DNA from: Saprospiraceae bacterium | GTDB taxonomy: Bacteria; Bacteroidota; Bacteroidia; Chitinophagales; Saprospiraceae | Direction of reading: 5' to 3' | NCBI GenBank assembly: GCA_016787415.1 | Contig: JAEUUT010000156.1 | Span: forward strand, 1 to 63,209 | Length of the DNA: 63,209 nucleotides | Part shown: piece by piece, positions 10,543 to 18,567 of the stretch | Numbering within the stretch: position 1 is the first letter of the stretch | How the letters are laid out: each line of letters opens with the position of its first letter | Program-made: the position numbers and the translations under genes | Notes under the pieces: model-generated | The model's input: only the letters and a program-made list of their open reading frames with translations | Told to the model about the DNA's origin: nothing | The model's database searches: none

Positions 10543-12314
10543 GATCGTTGGTTTTTGCCTGATGGAAGTTGCGGCGTATTGCCCGAAGTAGCCGGGGTCG
10601 TGTTTTTCGGCCGGAAAAGAGAGCCCAGGCTGTAGTTGTAGGTGAGGTTGCCGTTGAAAGCCGTCACGCGCCCGCCTTGCAGGCGCGGCGCATCGGTCAG
10701 GTTGAGTGAGAGGGCAAGCGTATGCGTTTTTTGCACTTTTATATGACCACGGGTGCGTACAAACCAGCCCAGCCCGCCGCCAGAGCCGCCCGGCAATTGC
10801 GTTTGTGTGATACCGCTGTTGCAACTCAGGGAGTAGCGGTCTTTCAGCCATCGTTTGGTCGCATTGACGCCGGCCGTCCAGCGCACAATTTTCCCTTGCA
10901 CCGTTTCGATAAAGCCACCGCTGGCGGTGCTACCTACCTGCCAGCCGGAAGGGCGGTTGTCGAAGCGCCAGTTGAGCGCTGGCGTGAACGACAGGTTGTT
11001 GCGGCGCGTGCCCGTTTCGGTATTGTTTTCACCGTACAGGTTACCTGACAGGTTGAAGCCGAATAAGTGGAAGCGGTCTTTACCACCGCTGCGGTACGAC
11101 AAGTTGGCGCCAGCGGTTTGTGTGGCCTGTCGGAAATTCAACAGGGAATCCAGTTGATCTACCGGATATCCGGGGTTGCGCTGGAGGTTGTTTTGAAAAT
11201 TGTAGTAATTCAGGTTGGCATTGAACCGTGCATTGGGGCGGGCGGAAATATTGAAACCAAAGTTGCGGTTCACCGATTCCCGCTGCAAATTGCCCAGGGT
11301 ATTGTTGCGTTGCAGCCCGGCGGTCACCTGCACCTGTGCCTTGCCTTTCCAAAGTGTAGCGCTCGGGCTGAACAGAATGCGCTCCACGTCGGCGCTGAAA
11401 TTGTACACACCCAGCGTGGCGTAATCCTGCTGAATGAGCGTATAGGAAACACGCGCTTGAAACACCCGAAGCCGCAGTGCCAGGCCCGCATCGCCTGCAA
11501 AACGCACTTGTGTGCTCACGTTGGGGTGGAAATACCGCACCAGCGATGCCGGGTAGTCGCTGCCAATTCGTATCGTATCGGCAAACCGGTTGCGGGTGAG
11601 CGCACTGGCGCCCGCGTCCAGGTCGAACGTAATGATTTTGAAAAAGGTGAAATTTGCTTTGGCGCCCGCCGCCACATTGTCTTGCGGCTGCCCGGCCCGT
11701 CGACCTTCCACCGATGCTACCGACAGCGTGTCGTCGGAGGCCCGGAAAAACACAAAATCCCAGTAATTGCGAAAAGTACCCACGCCGAGTTTGAAAGCAT
11801 ACCCGCGCCGGTCGAAAGACGGAACGGCCGCCTGCCGGTCGAGTGTATCAATCACACCGACGTCTACCGGGCGCATAAATTGTCCATACACAGCGCCTAG
11901 ACGCAGTTTGCCGGTTGTTTCAAAACCGCCACCCAGAAATTGCCAGCCTCCCAGCGTGTACTTGGAAAAACTGACATTCCGATGGCCACCATGCAGGGTG
12001 AGCCATTTCCAGCGCGGCGAAGCGCCAAATCGATTAAAAGGCTGGCGAAACGAACGATCCTGTTCCGAATACACAAAACTGAAGGGGATCGTAATGCCCC
12101 ACAGCGATACCGTGGGCGAACCCGCTACCGTCCAGGTAAAAGGCCGGTTGGCAGCGCCCGGCAGGCTGCTGTGGAACGTGGCAGCATTCAGGGAAATACC
12201 GCCCGACAGATCGAAGGGGCGTTTTCCCTTAAAACTGCCAATATCCTGTGCGGGCAAGGCGTGACAAAGGCCTCCCAGCAGGATGCAAAGGCAAATGCGT
12301 ATTGATAAAGGCAT
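10539..12314 (-). CDS. Outer-membrane beta-barrel protein of the TANFOR operon
   Basis: 591 residues from the ATG at 12314 (MPLSIRICLCILLGG, a signal peptide ending 'LPAQD'). A start at 12368 is also open, but it would place 18 polar residues before the signal peptide. The rest alternates hydrophobic and polar residues in strands rich in aromatic and Gly residues ('FGASPRWKWLTLHGGHRNVS', 'FGFNISARPNARFNANLNYY'), typical of a large porin-like barrel. The last membrane-type strand (NLTYNYSLGSLF) is followed by a ~25-residue polar tail. The stop overlaps the ATG of the giant TANFOR gene by four bases. The arrangement suggests the barrel anchors, exports or couples to the giant secreted protein. 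The exact barrel family is not recognised. Confidence 0.75.
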   Translation of the reverse strand: MPLSIRICLCILLGGLCHALPAQDIGSFKGKRPFDLSGGISLNAATFHSSLPGAANRPFTWTVAGSPTVSLWGITIPFSFVYSEQDRSFRQPFNRFGASPRWKWLTLHGGHRNVSFSKYTLGGWQFLGGGFETTGKLRLGAVYGQFMRPVDVGVIDTLDRQAAVPSFDRRGYAFKLGVGTFRNYWDFVFFRASDDTLSVASVEGRRAGQPQDNVAAGAKANFTFFKIITFDLDAGASALTRNRFADTIRIGSDYPASLVRYFHPNVSTQVRFAGDAGLALRLRVFQARVSYTLIQQDYATLGVYNFSADVERILFSPSATLWKGKAQVQVTAGLQRNNTLGNLQRESVNRNFGFNISARPNARFNANLNYYNFQNNLQRNPGYPVDQLDSLLNFRQATQTAGANLSYRSGGKDRFHLFGFNLSGNLYGENNTETGTRRNNLSFTPALNWRFDNRPSGWQVGSTASGGFIETVQGKIVRWTAGVNATKRWLKDRYSLSCNSGITQTQLPGGSGGGLGWFVRTRGHIKVQKTHTLALSLNLTDAPRLQGGRVTAFNGNLTYNYSLGSLFRPKNTTPATSGNTPQLPSGKNQRS

Positions 12315-12391
12315 GAGGCAGACAGGGTTGAGGGTAAAGGAGGTGTGACAACTGTTGGAAGTTGCCACACCTCAATCAAAGCAGCCGTTCG

Positions 12392-15300
12392 TTACTGACG
12401 GCCTTTCAAATCGGCTACCAATTGTTTCAATTGCGCCATTTGTTCCTGCAATTCTGAAAGGTCTTTTTTCATCTGTGCCAGTTCGGCTTGCTGCTGTTCG
12501 ATGATTTGTTGCTGCTCCTGAATGGCTTTGATGGCAACGAGTCCCAGTTTGTCGTAAGCGACACCGAGGTACGATTGTCCGTCGGGTCTGTTTTTACCTT
12601 CACTCACCAGTTCGGGAAAACGTTCCTGTAGTTCCTGCGCGAGCACGCCGAACGATAGCGCCGCATTGTCATTTTCCTGCTTATAGCGGTAAGTATACAT
12701 TGGCAGGCTGTTCACCCGGCCCAGCACACTTGCTTCGAAGCGCTGGATGTCCTTTTTCAGCCGGCGGTCGGAGAGGTTTACATATTGCCCGTTGGGTTGA
12801 ATGGCGGCGATTGCTGCTGCATCATTAAAGTAAAATTCCAGTCGGCCATTGAACACGGCCATTTCTACGTCAAAATTGCCAGCCTCATTCTCCAGTTTCA
12901 ATCCGGAATCTCCTACTCCTCCATAACTCGACTGTTTGATATGTACGGTACGCTCTGGTGCAAAAGTGTTGAATCCCACACCGGCTGTGGCAATGAGCGA
13001 ACGCGCACCAGTAAACACGCCACCAACACCTGTGTTGGAAATACCCGATACCCCTGTTACACTACCGATACCCTGCACACCCGTTCCATCCTGACCGGCA
13101 GCATTCGCAATACCCTGTACGCCATAAGCAGGCGCGGCGAATTCAGCGCCGGAAGGCAACGTAGTATTGCCTATATTTTCGCCCACAATAGCGGCATGGG
13201 AGTTGAACGAATTGGGGTAAGTGTTCAAGATGTACATAGCCGATTGATCGGCGGTATTGGCGATGCGAAACCCGATACCTTCCGGTCCTGTGGTAGAACA
13301 AATACCGCTGTATGGCAAGGTAAGGCTGCCGCCGCCACTGCCCTGCAAATCCGTACCTGCTGCCCAGGCCGAGCCATTCCATTTGAGTACCTGGCCAGCG
13401 GTGGTAGCGCCAAGGTTGGTCAGTTTTTCGGCTGTCACGGAGTTGTTGGAAAGTTGGGTTGTGCCCACGCGGGAGGCTTTGATGGTCAGGTTGCTAAATA
13501 CGCCTGTAATGTCGCCGTCGGCGACGCTGGTTGTGGTGAGGTCATTAGCCGCATTGGTGTCGCCGGTATTGGTAATAACGTTGCCGACGATGCTGATACC
13601 CGTGCCAGCAGAGTACGTGGGTGTGGAAGGCAGTGTCACACTGCCGCCGCCGGGCGTGAGGGTCAGTTGGTCGCCACTGAGCGAGAGGGTCTGAATTTCA
13701 TTGGTAGCCGAGGCGTCGTTGTCTTGTGGCAATAGCACGGTATTGCCGTTGGATATGCTCAACTGGTTGCCGGAAAGCGACAGGCTTTGTATTTCATTGG
13801 TAGTCGAATTGTCCGTAGCAGAAATCACGTCGCCACTGATCTGAATACCTGCACCGGCAGTGTATGATGCGCCGTTGTCGTTGGCGGGCGCCCAGGTGCT
13901 GCCGTTCCATTTGAGCGTCTGGCCGGTAGAAGCGCCATTTTGACCGATGGTGACGGGGCTACCAGCCGAGCCATTGCCGATAAGCGGCGCGGCGGTAGTA
14001 GTGCTGCCCGAACCACTGGTAGTGTTATCGTCTTGCGGTGTCCATTGTGCGCCATTCCATTTCAGGGTTTGTCCGGTAGTCGCGCCTGTGGTCACCACAT
14101 CGCTGAGGTCATTGAGCGATTGCGGAACGATGCCCGGTGCAAGGTCGGCCAGTACAATCGAGCCGTCGGCGATGCTGCTGGAATTGATTGCGCCGGGGGC
14201 CAGTTGCGGCGCCGGATAAAAACCCGTCAGTGCGCCTGCGGCAGGGGTGGCATTGGTAATGTCGTCGGCAGGGTTGGTGTCGCCAGTATTGGTCACCACA
14301 TTGGCGCCGTTGATGCTGATGCCTTGTCCGCCTACATAAACCGGCGGGGTGGGCAACTGTACGTTTCCGCCGCCATTGGACAGTGACAACTGATTGCCGG
14401 AAAGCGTCAGCGTTTGCAATTCGTTGGTGGTGCTGCCATCTGCCTCTGCGGGCAAGGTGACGGTGTTTCCATTGCTGATGCTCAACTGATTGCCCGAAAG
14501 AGACAATTGCTGGTTGTCAGTACCTGCTGCAGGCGTAGCCGGCACCCAGGCCGTGCCGTTCCACTGCAATACCTGTCCGGTGGAAGCGCCGTTCTGGGCA
14601 ATGCTGGACGGCTGTACCGCGCCGGGTTGCAGGTCGGCAGTAGAGATGGAACCATCGGCAATTTCGGCCGTGCCCACCGATCCGGGCGCCAGTTGCAGGT
14701 TGCCAGCCGTGCCGGTCACATCGCCCCCGAAAGTAGAGTTGATCGTCAGGTCGTCATTGGCGTTCAGGTCGCCGGTGTTGCTGATCTGGTTCCCCGCGAT
14801 GCCGATACCCGGTCCGGCGGTATATGTGGTGCCAGTCGGCAACGTCACGGTATTGCCATTACTGATGGTCAGTTGCGGGCCGTTGAGGCTGAGTTGCTGA
14901 TTGTCGGTAGCAGTTGGCAGCATCACGGTACCGCCACCGCCCGACAGGTTAATCTGATTGCCGGATATAGACAGAAACTGAATTTCATTGTCGGGGTCGC
15001 TGTCGTCGTCTCCCAGCAGCGCGCGTTCCGCCACTTTAGCGTACGGAACTGCCTGCAAAGCCGTGGCCGGGAAAACATAGTTGTTGGCTCCGACCGCCAC
15101 AGTCACCTGCATAGAACGGCCGCCACTGCCCCAGTCGAGCGTGGGAAAATTGCCGCTCAGCGTCGTACCCGTACCTACCACCACGTTGAACAAACCCAGT
15201 GGATTGGTCTGAACGGTGTGTATTTCCCGGTACAACTCCGTGTTATCCGAGTTCAAAATAGAAATGGTAGCCGTACCACTCTGATTGGCAATGGCTTGAA

Positions 15301-15406
15301 AGGAATTGTCGCGCAGCACAGCCTGATAGTTGATGCCCGGGGTAGTTTGGGCCAATAGAGCAGCACTGCACAGCAGCGCCAACAGCGTAGTGTACAAATA
15401 TTTCAT
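12392..15406 (-). CDS. Tail-fibre-like surface protein with S74 intramolecular chaperone domain
   Basis: 1004 residues with a signal peptide (LCSAALLAQ). The N-terminal 130 residues form a compact domain shared by Bacteroidota fibre proteins ('GINYQAVLRDN'). Residues ~145-600 carry about six copies of a motif like 'LSLSGNQLSISNGNTVTLP' and four copies of 'GQTLKWNG..W.P', a repetitive beta-helical stalk. Near the C-terminus 'LSDRRLKKDIQRF' marks the Peptidase_S74 / endosialidase-type chaperone, which trimerises and cuts itself off next to the conserved Ser. A long Gln/Glu/Leu coiled coil follows, ending in 'VADLKGRQ'. In phage this domain assembles trimeric fibres; in Bacteroidota, homologues are secreted surface fibres. 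It lies 19 bp after a T9SS protein gene. Confidence 0.85.
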   Translation of the reverse strand: MKYLYTTLLALLCSAALLAQTTPGINYQAVLRDNSFQAIANQSGTATISILNSDNTELYREIHTVQTNPLGLFNVVVGTGTTLSGNFPTLDWGSGGRSMQVTVAVGANNYVFPATALQAVPYAKVAERALLGDDDSDPDNEIQFLSISGNQINLSGGGGTVMLPTATDNQQLSLNGPQLTISNGNTVTLPTGTTYTAGPGIGIAGNQISNTGDLNANDDLTINSTFGGDVTGTAGNLQLAPGSVGTAEIADGSISTADLQPGAVQPSSIAQNGASTGQVLQWNGTAWVPATPAAGTDNQQLSLSGNQLSISNGNTVTLPAEADGSTTNELQTLTLSGNQLSLSNGGGNVQLPTPPVYVGGQGISINGANVVTNTGDTNPADDITNATPAAGALTGFYPAPQLAPGAINSSSIADGSIVLADLAPGIVPQSLNDLSDVVTTGATTGQTLKWNGAQWTPQDDNTTSGSGSTTTAAPLIGNGSAGSPVTIGQNGASTGQTLKWNGSTWAPANDNGASYTAGAGIQISGDVISATDNSTTNEIQSLSLSGNQLSISNGNTVLLPQDNDASATNEIQTLSLSGDQLTLTPGGGSVTLPSTPTYSAGTGISIVGNVITNTGDTNAANDLTTTSVADGDITGVFSNLTIKASRVGTTQLSNNSVTAEKLTNLGATTAGQVLKWNGSAWAAGTDLQGSGGGSLTLPYSGICSTTGPEGIGFRIANTADQSAMYILNTYPNSFNSHAAIVGENIGNTTLPSGAEFAAPAYGVQGIANAAGQDGTGVQGIGSVTGVSGISNTGVGGVFTGARSLIATAGVGFNTFAPERTVHIKQSSYGGVGDSGLKLENEAGNFDVEMAVFNGRLEFYFNDAAAIAAIQPNGQYVNLSDRRLKKDIQRFEASVLGRVNSLPMYTYRYKQENDNAALSFGVLAQELQERFPELVSEGKNRPDGQSYLGVAYDKLGLVAIKAIQEQQQIIEQQQAELAQMKKDLSELQEQMAQLKQLVADLKGRQ

Positions 15407-15425
15407 GGCAGAAAGAATTGAGTGT

Positions 15426-15953
15426 TTACCTGATTTTTATGAAGTGAAATGTGTTGGATTGGCCCTTTTCATTAAAAAACTGAAGGGCATACATGCCATC
15501 GGGCAACGAATAAACTGGAATACTATAGCGCCCGGAAGCGGGAAAGGAAAGCCCTTTCACAACCTCTCGGCCTGTGGCGTCGTGTATGCAGGCATGTACA
15601 TTTAACCCTGCGTTGTCCGTTGTATTGAATGTGGCATACAGGTATTCCGACGCCGGGTTGGGATATAGCAGGATTTCCACGTCGGAGAAAACCTCCCCGG
15701 TTTGCACTATCCCATTCAGGGCAGCATTGTGAAACCCCTGACCTAATGCAACCTGGTTTGTGTTGCCGAGGGTTTGTATGAATGCCTCCCCGACCGTAAA
15801 ACTCAGGTTGGCGGTGCCGGAAGCGGCTTGTAAAGTGGCGCCGCTGCTCCCGACGATGGTGGGAGTGAGTTGCTGGGCAGCCATGTGCGTGGCCGGTAAA
15901 ACAACTAGACAAACGAGGCCGAAAAGACTTTTGAACAGGTGTGACATTTTCAT
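15426..15953 (-). CDS. Small T9SS type A sorting-domain protein
   Basis: 175 residues. A signal peptide (FGLVCLVVLPATHMAAQ) is followed by a short beta domain ('SGTANLSFTVGEAFIQTLG') and a T9SS type A C-terminal sorting domain with the hallmark 'LLYPNPASEYLYATF' and a final 'GMYALQFFNEKG...HFIKIR'. Nearly half of the protein is the sorting signal, so the secreted cargo is only about 70 residues. Such small 'cargo plus CTD' genes often precede tail-fibre-like genes in Bacteroidota. It is the first gene of the five-gene minus-strand operon and has a candidate promoter just upstream (15979-16009). Confidence 0.88.
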   Translation of the reverse strand: MKMSHLFKSLFGLVCLVVLPATHMAAQQLTPTIVGSSGATLQAASGTANLSFTVGEAFIQTLGNTNQVALGQGFHNAALNGIVQTGEVFSDVEILLYPNPASEYLYATFNTTDNAGLNVHACIHDATGREVVKGLSFPASGRYSIPVYSLPDGMYALQFFNEKGQSNTFHFIKIR

Positions 15954-15978
15954 GATTTTTTAGATGCGTTTGGTCATG

Positions 15979-16009
15979 CAAAGATTTTACAGAATGCATG
16001 CCCGCGCAA
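15979..16009 (-). promoter_or_regulatory. Candidate Bacteroidota promoter of the TANFOR/fibre operon
   Basis: On the minus strand the -7 element reads AATCTTTG (consensus TAnnTTTG, one mismatch) at 15979-15986. A TTG -33 element lies 20 bp upstream at 16007-16009. The first gene starts 26 bp downstream of the -7 box. Spacing fits the primary sigma factor of Bacteroidota, but the -7 box is imperfect. Confidence 0.4.
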
Positions 16010-16025
16010 TACCACGATCATGTGA

Positions 16026-16250
16026 CACTTACCAAGCACTGAACGACAGGGGCTGAATGATCTTAAAAGACAAGTGAAGCGTGCCCTGCACGCCTTTTAC
16101 CGCAACCTGAAAGCAGGCAGCAACAAGGACATAGCATTACAACAGGCCAAACAGGAATTTCTGGCAGCCTGTAAAAGTCCGGCATTAGCCAATCCTTATT
16201 ACTGGGCAGGACTTATTGGAGTAGGCGCGATGCATCGAATCAGAGGGTGA
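16026..16250 (+). pseudogene. Remnant of a CHAT-domain protein (C-terminus only)
   Basis: An open stretch of 74 codons without a plausible start, preceded in frame by TGA at 16023-16025 and ending in TGA at 16248-16250. The translation contains 'ALHAFYRNLKAGSNKDIALQ' and, further on, 'ANPYYWAGLIGVG', the characteristic last helix and strand of CHAT (caspase-like) peptidase domains. The catalytic His/Cys part is absent, so this is a 5'-truncated relic. It sits in the 455-bp gap between the T9SS gene and RNase G, next to a long palindrome. CHAT enzymes are effectors of conflict and cell-death systems. Confidence 0.7.
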
Positions 16251-16254
16251 GAGT

Positions 16255-16389
16255 GGAATCAGGATTTTTAGGATTAAAAGGATTAGAAGGATTCCCGCTG
16301 TGATGTCAAAATTTTAAAAAATTAGAATCCAATTTTGACATCACGGCGGGAATCCTTCTAATCCTTTAAATCCTAAAAATCCTGATTCC
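16255..16389. repeat. Long palindromic element, family A copy 1
   Basis: Two arms of 59 nt (16255-16313 and 16331-16389) are reverse complements with two mismatches; the loop is 17 nt. The arms contain the repeated word GGATT/AATCC (e.g. AGGATTAAAAGGATTAGAAG). The AT-rich centre is asymmetric and reappears reverse-complemented in copy 2 at 24321-24451, so the copies lie in opposite orientations. The right arm runs into short GAGAGGT-type repeats (CTCTCACTTCTCACCTCTC) and ends about 20 bp before the RNase G stop codon. It could act as a terminator, but its size and recurrence suggest a dispersed element. Confidence 0.85.
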
Positions 16390-16408
16390 TCTCTCACTTC
16401 TCACCTCT

Positions 16409-17959
16409 CTAATTCAACCGTATCTCATCCTCATTTCCATCAAAAAACCTGTAGTCCATAATCTGATAGTCGGCTTGCGCCTCGATACGGATCCACTTGT
16501 TGTATTTGAAGTACCAGCGTACTTGCTGGCTGATGAGGCCTTTTTTCAGGTAGGCTTCCAGGTACGGATGCACGCGCAGGCGCAGTGGCATTTTCGGCCG
16601 CGACTGCATGATGAATTCCAGGTCGCGGTGGATGTCGTCGGTGAGCAGGATGCTCGCGTTGATTTTTCCAGTACCGTTGCAGGTGGGGCACACTTCGGCG
16701 GTGTCGACCACTACTTCCTGGCGGGCGCGCTCGCGGGTGATCTGCATGAGCCCGAATTTGGAGAGCGGCAGGATGGTATGTTGCGACCGGTCCTTGCGCA
16801 TGAAATCCTCCATTTTCTTGGCCAGCAGTTTTTTGTGATCGGGGTTTTTCATGTCGATGAAATCGATCACAATAAGTCCGCCGATGTCGCGCAAGCGAAT
16901 TTGCCGGGCAATTTCTTCTGCCGCTTCGAGGTTGACGCCGAGGATGGTTTGTTCTACGTCGTTGGTACTGATTTTGTGGCCGCTGTTCACGTCGATGACG
17001 TGCATGGCTTCCGTTTTTTCAATAATGACGTAGGCGCCGCTGTTCATGGTAGCGGTTTTGCCGAAGGAAGCCTTGATCTGTTTGGTTACGCCAAAAGCGT
17101 CGAACACAGGTTTGCTGCTGTTGTGCAACTGCACGATACCTACCTGATCGGGGCTGATGTTTTGCATGTACGCCCGTATGTCGGCATACAGGTCTTTTTC
17201 ATTGACCACGATGCGGCTGAAGCCGTCGCTGAGCATATCGCGCAGCACGCTGGCAGGTTTGTCGAGTTCGCTGAGTAGTTTGGCCGGTGGCGTGGTGGTT
17301 TTCAGTTGTTTGAAAATATCCTCCCATTGGCCCATCAGGCGCACAAGTTCTTCGTGCAGTTCCTGCACTTTTTTGCCTTCAGCGGCAGTGCGGATAATGA
17401 GTCCAAAGTTTTTGGGTTTGATACTTTCGGCGAGGGTATGCAGGCGTTTGCGTTCTTCCCCGCTGGCAATTTTTTTGGAAACCGACACGGCATCGGAGAA
17501 TGGCGACAATACCATGTAACGCCCCGGAAGGGTGAGTTCGCACGACAGGCGCGGGCCTTTGGTAGAGATGGGCTCCTTGAGAATTTGTACGAGTACGGGC
17601 CAGCGTTTGTTGAGCACCTGGTCGACTTTGCCGGTTTTGACAATATCTTCCTCGTACTTGAAATGGTCGAGTTTGTGCGTGTTGATACTTCCGTTCATCA
17701 CACCATTGGTCCATTTCACGAGTGAACGCAGTTTTGGTCCCAGGTCGGTGTAATGCAGAAAGGCGTCTTTGCGGTGGCCGATGTCGATAAATGCGGCATT
17801 GAGTCCGGGCATCATTTTCCGGATTTTGCCGATCAGGATATCGCCTACCGTAAAATTATTGTTCGTTTTCTGGTGCTGGAGTTCGACCAATTTGCCGTCT
17901 TCCAGAAGGGCAAGTTCAACACCGGATTCAGTGGCATTGATAATCAGTTCTTTATCCAC
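16409..17959 (-). CDS. rng: Ribonuclease G/E family endoribonuclease
   Basis: 516 residues, with a GTG start at 17957-17959. Rne/Rng-family enzymes cut single-stranded AU-rich RNA and mature 16S rRNA. An S1 RNA-binding region covers residues ~37-125 ('VGDILIGKIRKMMPGLNAAF'). The catalytic domain has the metal-binding Asp in 'HVIDVNSGH' (D323) and a second Asp in 'IVIDFIDM' (D366), followed by the zinc-link motif CPTC (424-427) in 'CPTCNGTG'. The length matches RNase G rather than RNase E, as there is no degradosome tail. Its position near HU and a TPR protein is common in Bacteroidota. The leader upstream is over 400 bp and structured, consistent with the autoregulation known for this family but not shown here. 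Confidence 0.95.
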   Translation of the reverse strand: MDKELIINATESGVELALLEDGKLVELQHQKTNNNFTVGDILIGKIRKMMPGLNAAFIDIGHRKDAFLHYTDLGPKLRSLVKWTNGVMNGSINTHKLDHFKYEEDIVKTGKVDQVLNKRWPVLVQILKEPISTKGPRLSCELTLPGRYMVLSPFSDAVSVSKKIASGEERKRLHTLAESIKPKNFGLIIRTAAEGKKVQELHEELVRLMGQWEDIFKQLKTTTPPAKLLSELDKPASVLRDMLSDGFSRIVVNEKDLYADIRAYMQNISPDQVGIVQLHNSSKPVFDAFGVTKQIKASFGKTATMNSGAYVIIEKTEAMHVIDVNSGHKISTNDVEQTILGVNLEAAEEIARQIRLRDIGGLIVIDFIDMKNPDHKKLLAKKMEDFMRKDRSQHTILPLSKFGLMQITRERARQEVVVDTAEVCPTCNGTGKINASILLTDDIHRDLEFIMQSRPKMPLRLRVHPYLEAYLKKGLISQQVRWYFKYNKWIRIEAQADYQIMDYRFFDGNEDEIRLN

Positions 17960-18027
17960 GATGGAAAGGTTGATTTACCTCAGGCAAATGAGACCGCAAT
18001 ACTATGGACGTTTGGAAAAAGCAAAGT

Positions 18028-18084
18028 CCCCTCGACCGGCTACCGGGGTCGGTGCGGGCGACAAAAATCAGACCGTCGCGAGGG
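18028..18084. other. Structured, gene-free leader upstream of RNase G
   Basis: The 460-bp interval 17960-18419 holds no convincing gene. Within it CCCTCGAC (18028-18035) can pair with GTCGCGAGGG (18075-18084), allowing a two-base bulge, and the segment between is GC-rich with further short complementarities. It could be part of a folded 5' leader of the rng transcript. Evidence is weak and purely by eye. Confidence 0.25.
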
Positions 18085-18302
18085 TGGATGCGCAGGGCGT
18101 AAATACCTGCTTAGGGCTACAAAATCCGCGTATGATCGGGCAGCAAGGGCAATGGAAGTACTCGGTGCGAAGTGCGAAGTCGGCAGACTGTGCGCGTATG
18201 TCAGGGGTAAAACAACAACGAACGGTACTTAACTGCTGAGTTGGGGCAATACATATTTGGGGGTGAATGCTTGCCTGTCATAGGGAACTAAAAACATACA
18301 CA

Positions 18303-18344
18303 GAAAACTTTCCGGTAGCACAAGGGCTTTTCCGGAAAGTTTTC
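18303..18344. terminator. Perfect 13-bp hairpin between the small ribosomal gene and the RNase G leader
   Basis: GAAAACTTTCCGG (18303-18315) is perfectly complementary to CCGGAAAGTTTTC (18332-18344) with a 16-nt loop. Read on the minus strand it lies about 75 bp past the stop of the small ribosomal-protein gene, so it is the best candidate terminator for the HU-TPR-ribosomal-protein direction, although no long T-run follows. Confidence 0.5.
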
Positions 18345-18419
18345 GAACGACGGTACGTCTGGCGCTGACCCCGGCACAAAGCCCGCAAAAAGCGGCGCCA
18401 CATGCCTGTGGTTCAGTGA

Positions 18420-18512
18420 TTAACGTTTTTTCTTATGGCGATTCTTACGAAGACGCTTTTTACGCTTGTGCGTAGCAATTTTATGACGTTTACGTTTTTT
18501 TCCGCAAGGCAT
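18420..18512 (-). CDS. Tiny Lys/Arg-rich ribosomal protein (AURKAIP1/COX24-like, 30 aa)
   Basis: A 31-codon frame from the ATG at 18512 to the TAA at 18420. It encodes MPCGKKRKRHKIATHKRKKR followed by ten more mostly basic residues, over half Lys/Arg. This matches the short AURKAIP1/COX24-type ribosomal-subunit protein conserved across Bacteroidota, which begins MPCGKKRKRHK. It would bind rRNA in the small subunit. It follows the TPR gene on the same strand after 55 bp that hold a short perfect hairpin (18532-18549). Its size means automated calling can miss it. Confidence 0.85.
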   Translation of the reverse strand: MPCGKKRKRHKIATHKRKKRLRKNRHKKKR

Positions 18513-18531
18513 AATGCTTAACTAATTTTGG

Positions 18532-18549
18532 GTCTGCTTTTCAGCAGAC
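18532..18549. other. Short hairpin upstream of the 30-aa ribosomal gene
   Basis: GTCTGCT and AGCAGAC form a perfect 7-bp stem around a TTTC loop, 20 bp before the start codon of the small ribosomal-protein gene. It could be a weak terminator of the TPR gene or a leader structure; there is no T-run on the minus strand. Confidence 0.3.
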
Positions 18550-18567
18550 AGGTTATGAGTTGATGAG

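Noticed and set aside
10543..10851. N-terminal extension of the TANFOR giant (103 codons)
   Set aside because: It lies inside the barrel gene, has no protein-like pattern, and a signal peptide starts exactly at the ATG at 10542.
17753..18239. Two plus-strand frames of ~157 codons over the start of RNase G
   Set aside because: They overlap the conserved RNase G N-terminus in antisense and share no motif with any family I know.
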